Of a stretch of DNA of 64,000 nucleotides, positions 8,424-16,675 are shown one piece after another. The stretch is from the NCBI GenBank assembly GCA_016703325.1, contig JADJCH010000006.1, forward strand, positions 1 to 64,000, written 5' to 3'. The notes below the pieces were generated by a model. That model was not told the origin of the DNA, did not search any database, and saw only the letters and a program-made list of their open reading frames with translations. Position 1 is the first letter of the stretch; the number at the start of each line of letters is the position of its first letter. Origin of the DNA: Burkholderiales bacterium (GTDB taxonomy: Bacteria > Pseudomonadota > Gammaproteobacteria > Burkholderiales > Burkholderiaceae_C). The position numbers were made by a program, and so were the translations under genes.

Positions 8424-11406
8424 TCATGCTCCCTGGGGGCCGAGCGCCTCGCGCAGCGCGGCCACCGCCTGTTCCATCTTCATGAAGCGCGACCCCTTGA
8501 CCAGCACCGCACGCGCCGCCGGCCCCTGCGGCAGGGCCGCCACCAACTGCGCGGTGTCGTCAAAGGCGCACCACCGGCACCACCTTGCGGCCGCCCGCCG
8601 CCTCGACCGCACTGCGGCAGGCCTCGGCGGCATGGCGGGCCAGCACACCGGCAGTCCACACCACGTCAATGCATCGCTCGGCCGCCAGCGCACCAACTTC
8701 CGCATGGAAGGCCGGGCCCTGGTCGCCCACTTCACCCATGTCGCCCAGCAGCAGCCAGCGCGGCGCGGGCAACTCGGCCAGCACCTCGATGGCGGCGCGC
8801 ACCGAATCCGGGTTGGCGTTGTAGCTGTCGTCCACCAGCGTGACCGTGCCCTGCGGGCCGAGCAGCAGGCCCACCTGGGAACGACCCTTCACCGGCGCGA
8901 AGGCCTGCAGGCCGCGCACGACCTCGGCCAGCGGGCAGCCGGCGGCCAGCGCACAGGCGGCGGCGGCCAGCGCGTTGCGCACGTTGTGGCGGCCGGCCAC
9001 GGCCAGCGTCAGGTCCGCCTTGCCCACCGGCGTGTGCAGCCGCAGCGCCCAGTGGTCGCCGGCCCAGGCCGCGTCGCCCCGCAAATCGGCCGCAGCGTCG
9101 TCCGGCGCAAAGGTCAGCACCCGGCGCGCACCCGCCAGCTCCCGCCACAGCGGGGTGAAGGCATCGTCGGCCGGGAACACCGCCACGCCCTCGGCCGGCA
9201 GGGCCGCGAGCACCGAGCCGTTCTCCCGCGCCACCGCCTCCACCGTCTTCATGAACTCCTGGTGCTCGCGCTGCGCGTTGTTGATCAGGGCGACGGTGGG
9301 CTGTGCCAGCACAGCCAGTTCGGCGATCTCGCCGGGGTGGTTCATGCCCAGTTCGACCACCGCGGCGCGGTGACTGCGGCGCAGGCCGAGCAGCGTGAGC
9401 GGCACACCGATGTGGTTGTTCAGGTTGCCGGCGGTGGAGTGCGCGGTGGCGCCCAGCCAGGCGCGCAGGATCGAGGCGATCATCTGCGTCACCGTGGTCT
9501 TGCCGTTGCTGCCGGTCACGCCGATCAGCGGCAGCTGCAGCGAGGCCCGCCAGGCCGCGGCGAGCTGCTGCAGGCCGGCCAGGCTGTCGGCCACCTGCAG
9601 GCCCGGCAGTGCGGCTTCGGTCAGACCTCGCTCCGCCAACGCTGCCGCGGCACCGGCCTGGGCCGCCTGCGGCAGGAAGTCGTTGGCGTCAAACCGTTCG
9701 CCGCGCAGCGCGACGAACAGGTCGCCAGCGCGCAGGCTGCGGGTGTCGCTGTGCACCCGGGTGACCAGCAACTGCCCCGCGCCGATGCGCCGGGCCTGCG
9801 GATCACGCCCAGCCAGCAGTCGATGCAGCTCGTCCAGGGAGCCGAGCGCGGTCGACGCGGCGCGCTGCTGCAGCGCCTCGGCCGCCACCGCGGCATCCAG
9901 GAAGGGGCGCTTGACGCCGGCCACCTCCTGGTAGTCCTCATGGCCCTTGCCGGCCAGCAGCACCACGTCGCGGGTGTCCGCCTGGGCCAGCGCCAGCGCG
10001 ATGGCGCGCGCGCGGTCCACCTCGACGCGCAGGTGCGCCGGACCGGTGCAGCCGGCCACCACCTGATCGACGATGGCCTGCGGGTCCTCATGACGGGGGT
10101 TGTCGCTGGTGACGCAGAGCTCGTCGGCCAGCTCGCTGGCGATGCGGCCCATCACCGGTCGCTTGCCGGCATCGCGGTTGCCGCCGCAGCCGAACACACA
10201 CCACAGCCGCCCGCCGCGGGCCGCGGCGAAGGGGCGCAGCGCGCGCAGCGCCTTGTCCAGCGCGTCCGGCGTGTGGGCGTAGTCCACCACCACCTGGGGC
10301 AGCTCGACCGCGGCACCCACTGGACCCGCGGGGGCGGCCACCCGGTCCATGCGGCCAGGCACCGGCGTGAAATCCGCCGCCAGCGCCACCGCCTGCGTCA
10401 GCGGCAGGCCCAGTGCGCGCAATCCACCCAGTACGGCCAGCAGGTTGGCCACGTTGTAGTCGCCGATGAGGCGACTGCGCAAGTCGGCACGGCCAACTTC
10501 GGCGCCCGCCGAACGCTCCACCACGGTGAACGCCAGGCCACCGGCCTGGTAGTGCACGTTCTCGGCGCCCAGGCGGGCTTCGCCAGGGTGGGTCACGCTG
10601 TACGTCCACAGCTGCAGGCGACCCTCGCGGCGCAGCTCCTCGGCGAGCTCGGCGCCCCGGGCATCGTCCAGGTTCAGCACCGCGGCGCGCAGGCCGGGCC
10701 AGTCGAACAGGCTGCGCTTGGCGGCCCAATACGCAGCCATGTCGGCGTGGTAGTCGAGGTGGTCCGGCGTGAAGTTGGTGAACAGCGCCACCGCGATGCG
10801 GGCCGCGGCCAGGCGCTGCTCGACCAGGCCGATCGATGAGGCCTCAAGGGCACAGGCCGCAAAGCCGGCCCGCTCGAAGTCGCGCAGGCTGCGGTGCAGG
10901 GTGAGCGGATCCGGCGTGGTCAGGCCGGTGGCCTCCACCCGGGCGCTCGGGTTCGCGGCCGAGGGCGGCTCGCCCACGCCCAGGGTGCCGATCACGCCGC
11001 AGCGCCGCCCTGCCGCACTCAGCGCCTGGGCGGTCCACCAGGCGGTGGAGGTCTTGCCGTTGGTGCCGGTGGTGGCCACCAACCGCAGGCGCTCGGAGGG
11101 CCGGCCGTACCAGACGTCGCCCAGCGCACCGGTGGCGGCCTTCAGACCCGGCAGCGCGGCGATGCGAGCATCGTCGAAGCCGAAGGCCTCGGCCCCCTCG
11201 GCCTCCACCAGACAGGCACCCGCGCCGGCCGCCAGTGCGGCGGCCACATAGGCCCGGCCATCCTGGGCGTAGCCGGGCCAGGCCACGAAGGCGTCGCCCG
11301 CGCGCAGCCGGCGGCTGTCGCTGAACAGGTCGGCACCCGGCGCCAGGCGCAGGCGCAGCCAGGCCACCGCCTCGTCCACGTCACGGAGGGTGTGCAGCGC
11401 GGCCAT
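8424..11406 (-). CDS. murEF: Bifunctional MurE-MurF ligase (frameshift near C-terminus)
   Basis: One continuous frame encodes MurE (about residues 1-515: P-loop ATTGTNGKTSTAWW near 107, diaminopimelate-recognising DNPR) and then MurF (about 520-993: P-loop GVTGSNGKTTVTQM near 630, DDSYNANPDS). MurE adds meso-diaminopimelate and MurF adds D-Ala-D-Ala. There is no stop between them; MurE-MurF fusions are known in Burkholderiales such as Bordetella. ATG 11406 overlaps the ftsI stop by one base (TGATG). The frame stops at 8560 after KVVPVVRL, while the natural C-terminus FDDTAQLVAALPQ...ALGPQGA continues in another frame to 8424. Removing one C in the CGCCTTTGAC context restores VVRFDDTAQ and a 993-residue protein, so an indel error is likely. 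Confidence 0.92.
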
Positions 11407-13283
11407 CAGAAGGACTCCACTTCGGCCGGTGCGGCCTGGGCGCGCGCCACCAGCTGGGGCTGCACCGGCAGATCCGGCGGCACGCCCAGCAGTTGCAGGC
11501 TGCGCTGCACCACGGAGCTGAACACCGGCGCAGCGACATCCCCGCCGAAATAGCGGCCGTTGCTGGGCTCGTCCACCATCACCGCCACCACCACCCTGGG
11601 GTGGGAGATCGGCGCCAGACCGACGAACCAGGCGCGGTACTTGTTGCCCGCGTAGCTGCCACCCTCCTGCTTGTGGGCGGTGCCGGTCTTGCCGCCCACC
11701 GAGTAGCCGATGGCCTGGGCCTTGGGCGCCGTGCCCCCTTCGCCAGCGGCCATCTGCAGCATCCTGCGCACCGAATGGGCCACCTCCGGCGTGAACACCG
11801 CCGCGCCCTGGGCCGCAGGTTCGCCGCGCAGCAGGGTCAGCGGCGCGAGGTCGCCTTCGCGGGCAAACACGGTGTAGGCCCGCGCCAGCTGCAGCAGCGA
11901 GGCCGACAGGCCATAGCCGTAGCTCATGGTCGCCTGCTCCACCGGCCGCCAGCTCTTGTAGGGCCGCAGCCGGCCGGAGACCAGGCCGGGAAAGGCCAGC
12001 TGCGGCTTCTGGCCAAAGCCCACCGAGCTGAACATCTCCCACATCTCGCGCGGCTGCATCTGCATCGCCATCTTGACGGTGCCGACGTTGCTGGACTTCT
12101 GGATCACCTGCTCCACCGACAGCGCACCGTGCGGATGGGCGTCGCTGATGGTGGAGCCGGTGATCTGGATGCGACCCGGCGCGGTCTGGATCACCGTGTC
12201 CGGGCGCACCCGGCCGCTCTGCAGCGCCAGCGCAGCGATGAAGGGCTTCATGGTCGAACCCGGCTCGAAGGTGTCGGTCACCGCCCGGTTGCGCAGCTGG
12301 GAGCCGCTCAGGCTGGCCCGCTCGCCCGGGATGTAGCTGGGGTAGTTGGCCAGGGCCAGCACCTCGCCGCTGCGGGCGTCGAGCACCACCACGCTGCCGG
12401 ACTTGGCCTTGTGCTCCAGCACCGCGTCGCGCACGCGCTGGTAGGCGAAGAACTGCACCTTGGAATCGATCGACAGCGCGATGTCGCGGCCATCCTCCGG
12501 CTCCACCACCTCGCCCAGCTCCTCGACGAAGCGGCCGATGCGGTCGCGCACCACCGTGCGGTTGCCGCCGCGGCCCTGCAGCTCCTTCTGGAAGGCCAGC
12601 TCCACGCCCTCCAGGCCGCGTTCCTCGATGTTGGTGAAACCCACCACATGGGCCGCGGACTCGCCTTCCGGATACTGGCGGCGGAACTCGCGCTGCACGT
12701 AGATGCCCTTGACGCCCAGGGCCTTGATCTGTGCGGCCACCGCCTCGTCCACCTGGCGGCGCAGCCACACGAAACCGCCCTTGCCGGTCAAACGGGACTC
12801 GAGCTGGGCCACCGGCATCGACAGCAGGCGGGCCAGCTCGCGCAGCTGCGCCGGTGCGGCCGGCGCGGCGCGCAGCTCGCGCGGCACCGCAAACACCGAA
12901 GGCGCCGGCACGCTGGCGGCCAGGATCTGACCGTTGCGATCGACGATGCGCCCGCGGCTGGCCTGCAGCGCGTAGGTGTGGGCGTAGCGGTTCTCGCCCT
13001 GCTTCTGGAAGAAGGCCGGGTTGATCACCTGGATGTACAGCGCCCGGCCGGCCAGCACCAGCGAGCCCAGGCCCAGCGCCAGCACCAGCAGCTTGGAGCG
13101 CAGCGGCGGCGTCTTGGCCGCCATCAGCGGGCTGCTGCTGTAGCGCACCGGGTCGGCCCGGTTGGCCGGGCGGGCCGCTCGCGCCGACGGCGCCGCCGTC
13201 GCGTTGCGCGGAGCGCGCCCGGCGAGCCGGCCCAGCAGAGCCCCAAGAAGGCAACGACGCTGGTGGAAGCGGGCCTTGCGCAT
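11406..13283 (-). CDS. ftsI: Peptidoglycan D,D-transpeptidase FtsI (PBP3)
   Basis: Class B penicillin-binding protein that crosslinks septal peptidoglycan with FtsW. 625 residues. After a long basic cytoplasmic N-terminus comes one membrane segment (about residues 65-82), then the pedestal domain with ALQASRGRIVDRNGQILA. Catalytic motifs: serine in EPGSTMKPF (about 343), QKSSNVGTVKM (about 393) and GGKTGTAHK (about 531). ATG 13283 is preceded by AGGGGAGG at good spacing; the first 50 residues are unusual for the family, and a shorter start just before RYSSSPLMAAKTP is possible. Its stop overlaps murEF. Confidence 0.94.
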   Translation of the reverse strand: MRKARFHQRRCLLGALLGRLAGRAPRNATAAPSARAARPANRADPVRYSSSPLMAAKTPPLRSKLLVLALGLGSLVLAGRALYIQVINPAFFQKQGENRYAHTYALQASRGRIVDRNGQILAASVPAPSVFAVPRELRAAPAAPAQLRELARLLSMPVAQLESRLTGKGGFVWLRRQVDEAVAAQIKALGVKGIYVQREFRRQYPEGESAAHVVGFTNIEERGLEGVELAFQKELQGRGGNRTVVRDRIGRFVEELGEVVEPEDGRDIALSIDSKVQFFAYQRVRDAVLEHKAKSGSVVVLDARSGEVLALANYPSYIPGERASLSGSQLRNRAVTDTFEPGSTMKPFIAALALQSGRVRPDTVIQTAPGRIQITGSTISDAHPHGALSVEQVIQKSSNVGTVKMAMQMQPREMWEMFSSVGFGQKPQLAFPGLVSGRLRPYKSWRPVEQATMSYGYGLSASLLQLARAYTVFAREGDLAPLTLLRGEPAAQGAAVFTPEVAHSVRRMLQMAAGEGGTAPKAQAIGYSVGGKTGTAHKQEGGSYAGNKYRAWFVGLAPISHPRVVVAVMVDEPSNGRYFGGDVAAPVFSSVVQRSLQLLGVPPDLPVQPQLVARAQAAPAEVESF

Positions 13284-13284
13284 C

Positions 13285-13575
13285 CGGCCTCCCCTGGGCG
13301 CCGCCCGTGCGGGCCGAGTCGGTCACGTATTCGGTCACCGCCGGAGTGGCGCCACGCATCTGCAATTGCTCACGGGCCTGGCGCTCCACCCGCAGGCTGG
13401 TGGCCTGGGCACGGCGGGCCACATCCAGCCCCTCGGCTTCCACCGCCAATTGCTGGGCGAGGTTGCGCTCGCGCTCCAATGCCGCGGACAGGCGGCGCGA
13501 CTCATAGAAGGTCTGCACCAGGTAGACGGCACTCACCACCAGCGCCAGCAGCAGCAGCAGGTTCAGCCGCGTCAT
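13285..13575 (-). CDS. ftsL: Cell division protein FtsL (stop codon not found; end approximate)
   Basis: Small bitopic divisome protein that pairs with FtsB through a periplasmic coiled coil. ATG 13575 overlaps the rsmH stop (ATGA). A short N-terminus is followed at once by a membrane helix (LLLLLALVVSAVYLVQTF, about 5-22), then a heptad-like region ESRRLSAALERERNLAQQL and the conserved end LQMRGATPAVTEYVTD. A stop would be expected near the ftsI start at 13283, but the frame stays open across ftsI (in a non-coding frame), joins the murEF frame and ends only at 8560. The end given here is therefore the ftsI boundary, not an observed stop; a lost stop or an indel is likely. Confidence 0.8.
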
Positions 13576-14591
13576 GTGCGCCTCCGCATCGGCCGGGCCG
13601 CATCGGCAGGCCGCAGCAACTCCGCCGGCAAGGGCGCATCGGTGCGTTCGGCCACCCGCAGGATCGCCGAACGCGCGCGCGGGTTGGCCTCCACCTCGGC
13701 CTCGCCGGCGCGGATGCGCCCCAGCGCCACCAACAGTGGCGGGGGCGGCTCGGCCAGCGGCATGCGGCGGTCGTAGGCCTCCTTGGACCAGCGCTGGATG
13801 AAGGTCTTGACGATGCGATCCTCCAGCGAGTGGAAGCTGATCACCGCCAGACGCCCGCCCGGGGCCAGCCGGTGCAGCACCGCGTTCAGACCCTGCTCGA
13901 GTTCCTCGAGCTCAGCGTTGACGAGAATCCGAAGAGCCTGAAACGTGCGCGTTGCAGGGTCCTGGCCGCGCTCGCGGGTCTTGACCGCGCGAGCCACGAC
14001 CTCGGCAAGTTCGGCGGTCCGCCGTACTGGAGCCCCAGCTTCGCGGCGAGCGACAAGCGCCTTTGCAATCGCAGCAGCAAACCGTTCTTCTCCGTAATCA
14101 CGTATCACCTCCGCGATGCGCCCCTGGCTGGCGCTTTCCAGAAACTCGGCCGCGCTCTGCCCGCGGTTGGGATCCATGCGCATGTCCAGCGGCCCGTCGA
14201 AACGGAAGCTGAAACCACGCTCGGGGTTGTCGATCTGGGGCGAGGACACCCCCACATCCAGCAGCAGACCGTCGATGCGGTCGATGCCCAGCTCGTCGAG
14301 CAGGCCCGCCCACTCGGCGTAGCGGCGGGCGTGGATCTGGAAGCGGGCATCGTCGATGCGCTGCGGCCCGGTGGTGGCATCGGCCAGCGCCTCCGGGTCG
14401 CGGTCGATGGCGATCAGCCGGCCCGCGGGGCCCAGCTGCTGCAGGATGAGGCGGCTGTGGCCCCCGCGGCCATAGGTGCCATCCACATAGGTGCCCTCCA
14501 GGCGCGCACCGTCCCGGCGATGCAGCAGCGCCTGCACCGCCTCGTGCAGCAGGACGGTGCGATGCTGCCAAGGAGTGGTGTTCTCGCCCAT
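13572..14591 (-). CDS. rsmH: 16S rRNA (cytosine-1402 N4) methyltransferase RsmH
   Basis: SAM-dependent methyltransferase (formerly MraW) that modifies C1402 in the ribosomal P site. 339 residues. The conserved opening HRTVLLHEAVQAL and the SAM loop VDGTYGRGGHSRLIL are followed by LLLDVGVSSPQID, ERGFSFRFDGPLDMRM, FQALRILVNAELEELE and ISFHSLEDRIVK, all RsmH hallmarks. ATG 14591 lies five bases after the mraZ stop; the in-frame upstream residues are a shadow of mraZ. Confidence 0.96.
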   Translation of the reverse strand: MGENTTPWQHRTVLLHEAVQALLHRRDGARLEGTYVDGTYGRGGHSRLILQQLGPAGRLIAIDRDPEALADATTGPQRIDDARFQIHARRYAEWAGLLDELGIDRIDGLLLDVGVSSPQIDNPERGFSFRFDGPLDMRMDPNRGQSAAEFLESASQGRIAEVIRDYGEERFAAAIAKALVARREAGAPVRRTAELAEVVARAVKTRERGQDPATRTFQALRILVNAELEELEQGLNAVLHRLAPGGRLAVISFHSLEDRIVKTFIQRWSKEAYDRRMPLAEPPPPLLVALGRIRAGEAEVEANPRARSAILRVAERTDAPLPAELLRPADAARPMRRRT

Positions 14592-14596
14592 GGCCG

Positions 14597-15037
14597 TCAG
14601 AAGGTGAAGTCCTGCAAGACATCCGGCATGGGCTGCTCCAGCACCTTGGCTTCCGCAGCGGCATATCGCCGCGCATCCCAGAGCTCCAGGTGGTTGCCCA
14701 TGCCGATCAGCAGCACGTCGTGCTCCAGCCCCGCCGCCGAACGCAGCTCCGGCGACACCAGCACCCGCGAGCCGCTGTCGATCTCCATGTCCATCGCACT
14801 GCCCAGGAAGATGCGCTTCCAGCCGGAGGCGGACATCGGCAGGGCTTCCACCTTGCCGCGAAACGCCTCCCACACCGGACGCGGAAACACCATCAGACAG
14901 CCCTCGGGATGCTTGGTGATCGTGAGCTGACCTGCGGCCAGGGACGTAAGCAGCTCGCGATGGCGCGCAGGGACGGTCAACCGCCCCTTGGCGTCCAGCG
15001 CTAGCGCCGAAGTACCCTGGAAGTGAAAGTCAGCCAC
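14597..15037 (-). CDS. mraZ: Transcriptional regulator MraZ
   Basis: AbrB/SpoVT-type DNA-binding protein that heads the dcw cluster and represses it in studied bacteria. About 146 residues with the two SpoVT-AbrB repeats: FQGTSALALDAKGRLTVPARHR and, later, GSRVLVSPELRSAAG. No ATG precedes FQGTS; GTG 15037 (VADFHFQG) gives the family's usual length and is preferred. A GTG at 15067 would add ten residues that overlap the operator repeats. No strong ribosome-binding site is visible for either start. Confidence 0.9.
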   Translation of the reverse strand: MADFHFQGTSALALDAKGRLTVPARHRELLTSLAAGQLTITKHPEGCLMVFPRPVWEAFRGKVEALPMSASGWKRIFLGSAMDMEIDSGSRVLVSPELRSAAGLEHDVLLIGMGNHLELWDARRYAAAEAKVLEQPMPDVLQDFTF

Positions 15038-15095
15038 AGAAACCCACAAAACGACACGTTCTCCCACTTTAGCGGAGGATTTCCCACAGGGTCAA
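15033..15095 (-). promoter_or_regulatory. mraZ promoter with MraZ-box repeats
   Basis: On the minus strand GTG-type boxes fall at exact 10-base steps: GTGGG at 15087, 15067 and 15047, GTGTC at 15057 and GTGGC at 15037; the step at 15077 is degenerate. MraZ of E. coli binds TGGGN direct repeats spaced one helical turn apart, so this is very likely the autoregulatory operator. A sigma-70-like promoter TTGACC (15095-15090), a 17-base spacer and CTAAAG (15072-15067) overlaps the boxes. The promoter call is inference from sequence. Confidence 0.75.
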
Positions 15096-15117
15096 GGCAA
15101 GTCGTGAGAAATTGCCA

Positions 15118-15231
15118 ATGAAATCAAGTACTTACGCAGAATTTGCCAAACACCCTAAAGAACAAAAAGTCCTTATGAATGAACAACTTGCACGCATCAT
15201 TGCAAGTGCAGCTTCAGATATCCGCAATTAA
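15118..15231 (+). CDS. Candidate 37-residue small ORF in AT-rich gap
   Basis: ATG 15118 to TAA 15229-15231 encodes a 37-residue soluble peptide beginning MKSSTYAEFAKHP and ending ASAASDIRN, with a likely amphipathic helix (EQLARIIASAASDI). Its composition is far lower in GC than all neighbouring genes. Upstream there is only a weak GAGAA eight bases before the ATG. No family is recognised. It lies divergent to and just upstream of mraZ in the roughly 390-base gap 15038-15431. It could be a small transferred gene, or a chance frame in an AT-rich promoter region. Confidence 0.3.
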   Translation: MKSSTYAEFAKHPKEQKVLMNEQLARIIASAASDIRN

Positions 15232-15370
15232 CTCAGATACCTCACCCCCCGGATGGGGCTTCCACAGTTGAAAAAAGCCTGTTCTTGCCTTTGACCCCTT
15301 TGGGGGAGGGAATCGACCCCGGTTCCCGCGATGCCATGCACGCTGCGGGCAGGACACCCACCCACGTCAA

Positions 15371-15393
15371 AAGGGCCGCTCGAGGCGGCCCTT
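15371..15393 (-). terminator. Intrinsic terminator downstream of carbonic anhydrase
   Basis: Perfect inverted repeat AAGGGCCGC / GCGGCCCTT with a five-base loop, followed on the minus strand by TTTTGACG. It lies about 40 bases past the carbonic anhydrase stop, so it fits termination of that minus-strand gene. In the rest of the gap (15232-15370) nothing coding was seen. Confidence 0.75.
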
Positions 15394-15431
15394 GACAGGA
15401 CGGTGGGGGCACAGGGCCCCGGCTGAAACCG

Positions 15432-16559
15432 TCAGTTCGACTCCTTGATCAACCGACCGGAGCCGGGCTGGATCGGCCGCGCGTTCATCGGGTACAGCCG
15501 GGCGAAGATGCCCACCTGCTCCGGCGACAGCGGCACCGGCTGCTTGAGCACCAGCCAGAGCACACCCTCGCTGCAGGGCGGAGTCGTGAGCGAGCCCATG
15601 TAGGTGTAGTAGCGGCGGTCCTCCGGCAGCAGCAGGTTCATGTCCAGCGGCGCCGGGGCGCTCACCTCCATGTTCTTCTCCAGAGGCAGGCTGTTCCAGA
15701 CCATCTGGATGGCCGGCTGCTGGCGGCCCTGCTCCAGCATCACCGCCACCACCGCCAGGCGACCTTCCGGGTCCTTGTGCACCAGGTGGGCCACCATGTC
15801 GAACTGGCGGCCGTTGATGCGCTCCTCGGAGGGGCGATGAAAGTGGAACTGCAGCAGCTCGTAGCGCCGCCCACCCACCTCGATGCTGTTGCCGCCACCC
15901 ACGTTGGCCTGCACGGTGTGGCCGTTGTCGATCACACCGAAGGAGCTGGGCCGGTAGTCGAAGCGGATGGGCTCCAGGTCCACCTTGATGCCGCCGCGGA
16001 TGTCGATCGGGCTCTGCCGGTTGCCCAGTCCGCAGGTGGCGAATTCGGGTTGGATGCCGCCCCAGACCGCCGGGCCGCCTTCACCGCTGTAGGACCAGTG
16101 CACGCCATGCCCGCCATGCCCCCCCTGGGCCGCCGCCGGTGCCGCGGCGGCATGGGAGACGGCAGGGCCTGCGGCATGGGGATCCACGGCGGCCAGCTTC
16201 TTCGCGGCCGGCCTGCGCGGCGTGCTGCCGTGACCGGCTGAATTCGTCACCTTGGCCACCGGCGTGCTGCCGTGGCCATCGGCCAGCTTGCCCTGCAGCC
16301 GCTGCCGCAGCGCCTCCAGGGAGGCGGCCTCTGCGGCGTTGTCGGCCTTGCCCTCGACCTTGTGCGGCGCGGCAGACTCCACCGGCTTGTGCTCCGGTTT
16401 GGCGGCAGGTTTGGCGAATGGCTTCGCTTCTGCATGGCCGCCATGGGGATCGGCAGCCCCGACCGGCAGGGCCAGCCCCGCCAGCAATGCCACGCACCAC
16501 ACCCCGGCCCTGCGGCCCCTGTTTGCTCCCGACGGCGGGACACTCCACATCGCACCCAT
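15432..16559 (-). CDS. Periplasmic alpha-type carbonic anhydrase with long His-rich linker
   Basis: Zinc enzyme interconverting CO2 and bicarbonate. 375 residues. A signal peptide (hydrophobic core VWCVALLAGLALPVGA) is followed by about 110 residues of low-complexity sequence rich in His, Lys, Ala and Pro, including two GHGSTP repeats and QGGHGGHG. The alpha-CA domain starts at HWSYSGEGGPAVWG and carries RQSPIDI, the zinc-binding LLQFHFHRPSEE and AHLVH, and LTTPPCSEGVLW. ATG 16559 has GGAG seven bases upstream. Catalytic residues appear complete. The linker may bind zinc or tether the enzyme, which is inference. Confidence 0.9.
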   Translation of the reverse strand: MGAMWSVPPSGANRGRRAGVWCVALLAGLALPVGAADPHGGHAEAKPFAKPAAKPEHKPVESAAPHKVEGKADNAAEAASLEALRQRLQGKLADGHGSTPVAKVTNSAGHGSTPRRPAAKKLAAVDPHAAGPAVSHAAAAPAAAQGGHGGHGVHWSYSGEGGPAVWGGIQPEFATCGLGNRQSPIDIRGGIKVDLEPIRFDYRPSSFGVIDNGHTVQANVGGGNSIEVGGRRYELLQFHFHRPSEERINGRQFDMVAHLVHKDPEGRLAVVAVMLEQGRQQPAIQMVWNSLPLEKNMEVSAPAPLDMNLLLPEDRRYYTYMGSLTTPPCSEGVLWLVLKQPVPLSPEQVGIFARLYPMNARPIQPGSGRLIKESN

Positions 16560-16675
16560 CACTGCTCCAACACCTGGCGACTGAAACGGCGAGCACGTCC
16601 ACCGACGGCTCCAACGCCTCAGATGTCGGCCTGCAGACGCTGCAACTTGAGGCAGCGATCCAGCCACTGCGGGAT

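Noticed and set aside
8560..13575. A single 1671-residue FtsL-FtsI-MurE-MurF polyprotein
   Set aside because: The middle part is ftsI read in a wrong frame; the true FtsI lies in another frame with all catalytic motifs. The long frame is a result of high GC and a missing ftsL stop.
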